A stretch of DNA of 9,001 nt. It comes from Leptolyngbyaceae cyanobacterium CSSed165cm_216 (GTDB taxonomy: Bacteria; Cyanobacteriota; Cyanobacteriia; Phormidesmidales; Phormidesmidaceae). The DNA lies in contig SLIY01000286.1 of assembly GCA_007135385.1 (NCBI GenBank), forward strand, positions 1-9,001, given 5' to 3'. Shown piece after piece: positions 6,786-9,001 of the stretch (position 1 is the first letter of the stretch; every line of letters begins with the position of its first letter). Below the pieces are notes generated by a model, which saw only the letters and a program-made list of their open reading frames with translations, was not told the DNA's origin and did no database searches. Made by a program: the position numbers and the translations under genes.

Positions 6786-6817
6786 CGGCGACGATGCACT
6801 TGGCCATAGCTGTCCTA

Positions 6818-7588
6818 TTAGCCCTGGCGATCGCAGATCAACACCGTCCCCTTTTCGCCTCGGGTAATCCGCAGGTCTTCATCCAGATACAGCACGGTCA
6901 ATGTTCCCTTGGGGGAGCGGCGCATCTGAAACTCGATCCGGCCCGTGTCTGGGGCCATCGGGGTCGGTGGTACCAAGCCAAACATCAGCTTCAGGACCAG
7001 CCCTTGCAGCCGGGCCGTAAGGCCGAGGCGGGGGGCAGCGTCAGGGTCCCCAAAAACCTGATGCCAGTGGTCGCGATCGCTATCTGCTGCCGGTTCTAAA
7101 ACGCCGCCGGTAAACTGCACTTGCAGCTGGCTGGCTGTGGCTGGTTCGCAGATACCCAAATTTCGTACCCGCCCCTGCAATGGCACCTCCAGGTCTAGGG
7201 TGGTAAAGTCCACTACGATGTCGTGGGTGTGCTGGGGGCCATCTGCGATCGGCCAGACCGGCTGCGATACCTGATTGATCACCAGCTTCATATCCTGGGG
7301 CTGAAACATGTTGAAGGCTAGACGCCCGAGGGTATAGCTATAGCGGCCATCCGCCAACGGCTTGCCCTCGGGAAAGCTGGGGGCACTGACCAACCGCCAG
7401 TCCCCCACCAGTCGGTCGGTGGCCTGAGCCGGGGCAGGGGTGGGGTTGAGGGCCACCAACCGCTCGATCGCCGCCGCCACCGGAACCTGGGCCGGATCGC
7501 CGCCATGGGCCTGTAAAGCCTGGCGCAGAGCGGCTTTGGCCTGCTGTCGATCGGCTAGCTGGGTGCCGTGAGTCGGAATAGAGGTCAT
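6818..7588 (-). CDS. PAP/fibrillin family protein (plastid lipid-associated)
   Basis: The 256-residue protein has the PAP/fibrillin signature: an N-terminal helical part with a proline-rich LNPTPAPAQ at about 48-56, then LVGDWRLVSAP (60-70) opening the lipocalin-like beta-barrel, and the family's closing motif YLDEDLRITRGEKGTVLIC at 234-252. Cyanobacterial and plastid members associate with thylakoids or plastoglobule-like lipid bodies and affect photoprotection; the exact ligand is not known from sequence. No signal peptide or membrane helix is seen, so it is probably soluble or peripheral. Its ATG overlaps the TGA of the upstream Uma2 gene as ATGA, and it lacks a good ribosome site of its own, which suggests translational coupling. 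ilvA follows 68 bp later. Confidence 0.88.
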   Translation of the reverse strand: MTSIPTHGTQLADRQQAKAALRQALQAHGGDPAQVPVAAAIERLVALNPTPAPAQATDRLVGDWRLVSAPSFPEGKPLADGRYSYTLGRLAFNMFQPQDMKLVINQVSQPVWPIADGPQHTHDIVVDFTTLDLEVPLQGRVRNLGICEPATASQLQVQFTGGVLEPAADSDRDHWHQVFGDPDAAPRLGLTARLQGLVLKLMFGLVPPTPMAPDTGRIEFQMRRSPKGTLTVLYLDEDLRITRGEKGTVLICDRQG

Positions 7589-8193
7589 GACCAGCGTTCC
7601 TGTTCAGCATCTGCCCCTACCAGTACCACATCCTCGTAGAGAGCGGCCAATGTGTCGCTAAAGTCAAGGCTCTGCAAGTGAAACGTAGTCGTCTCAGAGG
7701 TGTAATACTGCAACACCCACAGCCCTACTTCATTGCGACGAAAGCACTCCACCCGCTGGTGGCGCGTGTTAATCAACACATATTCTTCCAGGCTCTCCAG
7801 GGTTTGGTAGTCGGCAAACTTATCCCCCCGGTCAAAGGCCTCGGTAGAGTCTGACAATACTTCAATCACCAGCTTGGGAAAACACTTGTAGGCCAGCGTT
7901 TCCTGGTCACGCGGATCGCAGGTGACCATCACATCGGGGTAGAAGAAGCGGTTGCGGGCCTCAATCCGGGCCCTCATATCCGAAATATAAACCCGGCAAC
8001 CGCTACCGCGCACGTGGCTGCGGAGCAAGGCCGCTAGATTAAGCGCAATGGTGACGTGGGCATCATTGGCACCGGCCATGGCGTAGATATCGCCATCAAG
8101 GTATTCATGCTTAACGGGACTGTCCGCCTCTAGCTGCAAGTAGTCTTCAGGCGTGAGATACTGGGGCGAGGCAACCATAGCGCTGAGGAACAT
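7585..8193 (-). CDS. Uma2 family (DUF820) putative endonuclease
   Basis: The 202-residue protein has the Uma2 restriction-endonuclease-like fold. It opens with YLTPEDYLQLE, then HEYLDGDIYAMAG (E30), NRFFYPDVMV (D87), LVIEVLSDST (E111) and FDRGDKFADYQ (K125), which together supply PD-(D/E)xK-type catalytic residues. All are present, so it should be active if the family is a nuclease; the physiological substrate is unknown for most members. Cyanobacteria carry dozens of paralogues. The start at 8193 has GGTAG seven bases upstream; ATG at 8178 (MVASPQYLTPEDY) is the alternative and also fits family openings. It overlaps the fibrillin gene by 4 bp. No transposase or partner toxin gene is nearby. 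Confidence 0.88.
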   Translation of the reverse strand: MFLSAMVASPQYLTPEDYLQLEADSPVKHEYLDGDIYAMAGANDAHVTIALNLAALLRSHVRGSGCRVYISDMRARIEARNRFFYPDVMVTCDPRDQETLAYKCFPKLVIEVLSDSTEAFDRGDKFADYQTLESLEEYVLINTRHQRVECFRRNEVGLWVLQYYTSETTTFHLQSLDFSDTLAALYEDVVLVGADAEQERWS

Positions 8194-8356
8194 CGAGCTA
8201 CCTTTTGATTTTAGGCGATCGCACCCTCGAACAATTCAAGTGAAGCTGCTGCCATTCTGCCATTGAATGAATAGTAGCGCCCCATTCAGACTCAGTCTCT
8301 TGGGGCTGGACAAATCAGAGTTGCTACGGTTTACGGTTCTACCTTGCACCTGATGC

Positions 8357-9001
8357 CTAGCCCCCGAACGGGGAGGGGGGTAGCCCGGGTAAGGGCAAGT
8401 CAATGGCGAACAGGTCACCGGCATAGAACCCCTGCTGAATCTCTTGCTGGCTGAGGCCGACAGAAGCGGTGGTGACGTAGAGGGTTTGCAGATTGGGGCC
8501 ACCAAAGGTGGGGCAGGTGGGCCGATGCACCGGCAGTGCAACCCGACCCAAGGGTTCACCCTGGGGACTAAAGCAAGCGACACACCAACCATCCCACAGG
8601 GCAGTCCAAATATTGCCGTCACTATCCACCGCCAGGCCGTCAGGTTCTACAGAGTCATCATCCAACTGAATCAAAGGGGTGCGATCGCGAATTTGCCCAC
8701 TATCCCCATCAAAGCTATAGGCATAAATGGTGCGCTGGGGCGAATCGGTCAGGTAAAAGGTGGTGCCATCAGGGCTCCAGCCTAGACCGTTGGAAATAGT
8801 CAGCCCTGTTTCCATGGTGTGTAACGACCCATCCGGGTCATAGCGATAGAGCGCCGCTTGCCCCGGTTCAGGGCTAATGATGCCAATCCAAAACCGGCCC
8901 TGGGGGTCGCACTTGCCGTCATTGCAGCGAATGGCTGGATTGGGTAAATCTAACTGGGCCAGCGGGGTTACGGTACCACTCGTCAGGTCTAAGCTGGCCA
9001 A
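8357..9001 (-). CDS. SMP-30/gluconolactonase/LRE family protein (5' truncated)
   Basis: The last 214 residues of a six-bladed beta-propeller lactonase are present; the N-terminus lies beyond the window. Counting from the first visible residue, RCNDGKCDPQGRFW (N27), SNGLGWSPDG (N71) and EPDGLAVDSDGNIW (D121) match the regions that hold substrate- and metal-binding residues N103, N154 and D204 of human SMP-30/regucalcin. The first metal-binding glutamate would be in the missing part. The end, GFYAGDLFAIDLPLPG, also follows the family. Such enzymes hydrolyse sugar lactones such as gluconolactone using a divalent metal; the actual substrate is not determined. The stop is TAG at 8357-8359. It is followed by 163 bp before the Uma2 gene, with no obvious terminator between. 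Confidence 0.9.
   Translation of the reverse strand: MASLDLTSGTVTPLAQLDLPNPAIRCNDGKCDPQGRFWIGIISPEPGQAALYRYDPDGSLHTMETGLTISNGLGWSPDGTTFYLTDSPQRTIYAYSFDGDSGQIRDRTPLIQLDDDSVEPDGLAVDSDGNIWTALWDGWCVACFSPQGEPLGRVALPVHRPTCPTFGGPNLQTLYVTTASVGLSQQEIQQGFYAGDLFAIDLPLPGLPPSPFGG

Larger units (their letters stand above)
819..8688. repeat. HIP1 octamers (GCGATCGC), 12 dispersed copies
   Basis: Exact GCGATCGC occurs at 819, 1425, 2292, 2900, 3522, 4027, 4485, 5899, 6827, 7073, 8215 and 8681 (first base of each). That is about one per 750 bp, far above chance, and is the hallmark of many cyanobacterial genomes. All but the copy at 8215 are inside genes. Their even spread argues against recent import of any gene here. 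Confidence 0.95.

Noticed and set aside
7585..8193. Uma2 gene as part of a mobile element or defence cassette
   Set aside because: No transposase, terminal inverted repeats or partner gene; Uma2 paralogues are abundant and dispersed in cyanobacterial chromosomes.
8208..8213. TAAAAT box upstream of the Uma2 gene
   Set aside because: Initiation from it would fall about 8 bases before the ATG and cut into the ribosome site, and no -35 is seen.
8236..8785. Open frames of 113 and 128 codons around the SMP-30 gene
   Set aside because: They overlap the well-supported lactonase frame, or run beyond its stop, without domain motifs.

Overview
The window looks like a chromosomal segment of a cyanobacterium. 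Twelve copies of the octamer GCGATCGC (HIP1) occur in 9 kb. The gene content also fits: a ComFB protein with the cyanobacterial-type ALNRLP core, a PAP/fibrillin protein, a Uma2 nuclease, an allosteric threonine deaminase and a ClpB close to the cyanobacterial ClpB1 type. A moderately GC-rich Leptolyngbya-like filamentous lineage is a guess; the sequence does not fix the genus.

Layout. At 1-1052 (+) is the C-terminal part of a family-2 glycosyltransferase that runs into TPR repeats; its N-terminus lies outside the window. It converges on, and overlaps by 13 bp, a ComFB-family gene on the minus strand (1040-1696). The 370-bp gap 1697-2066 holds a perfect 16-bp tandem repeat against the comFB start, a perfect 14-bp palindrome sharing its half-site, and a repeat-based hairpin downstream of clpB. 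clpB (2067-4676, minus) is complete. It is preceded by a 561-bp non-coding region with a perfect TATAAT box and several inverted repeats, probably a long structured leader. Next, also on the minus strand, come ilvA (5238-6749), a PAP/fibrillin gene (6818-7588), a Uma2 nuclease gene (7585-8193) and a truncated SMP-30/gluconolactonase-like gene (8357 to the window end).

How the genes relate. Uma2 and fibrillin overlap by ATGA and are probably translationally coupled; ilvA follows 68 bp later and could be in the same transcript. Otherwise the products belong to unrelated processes: protein disaggregation, isoleucine synthesis, thylakoid lipid-associated structure, sugar-lactone hydrolysis and nucleotide-second-messenger or competence functions. 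I see no defence island, mobile element, CRISPR array, tRNA or rRNA, and no convincing new multi-gene system. The most interesting material is regulatory: the repeats and palindrome upstream of comFB, and the clpB leader.
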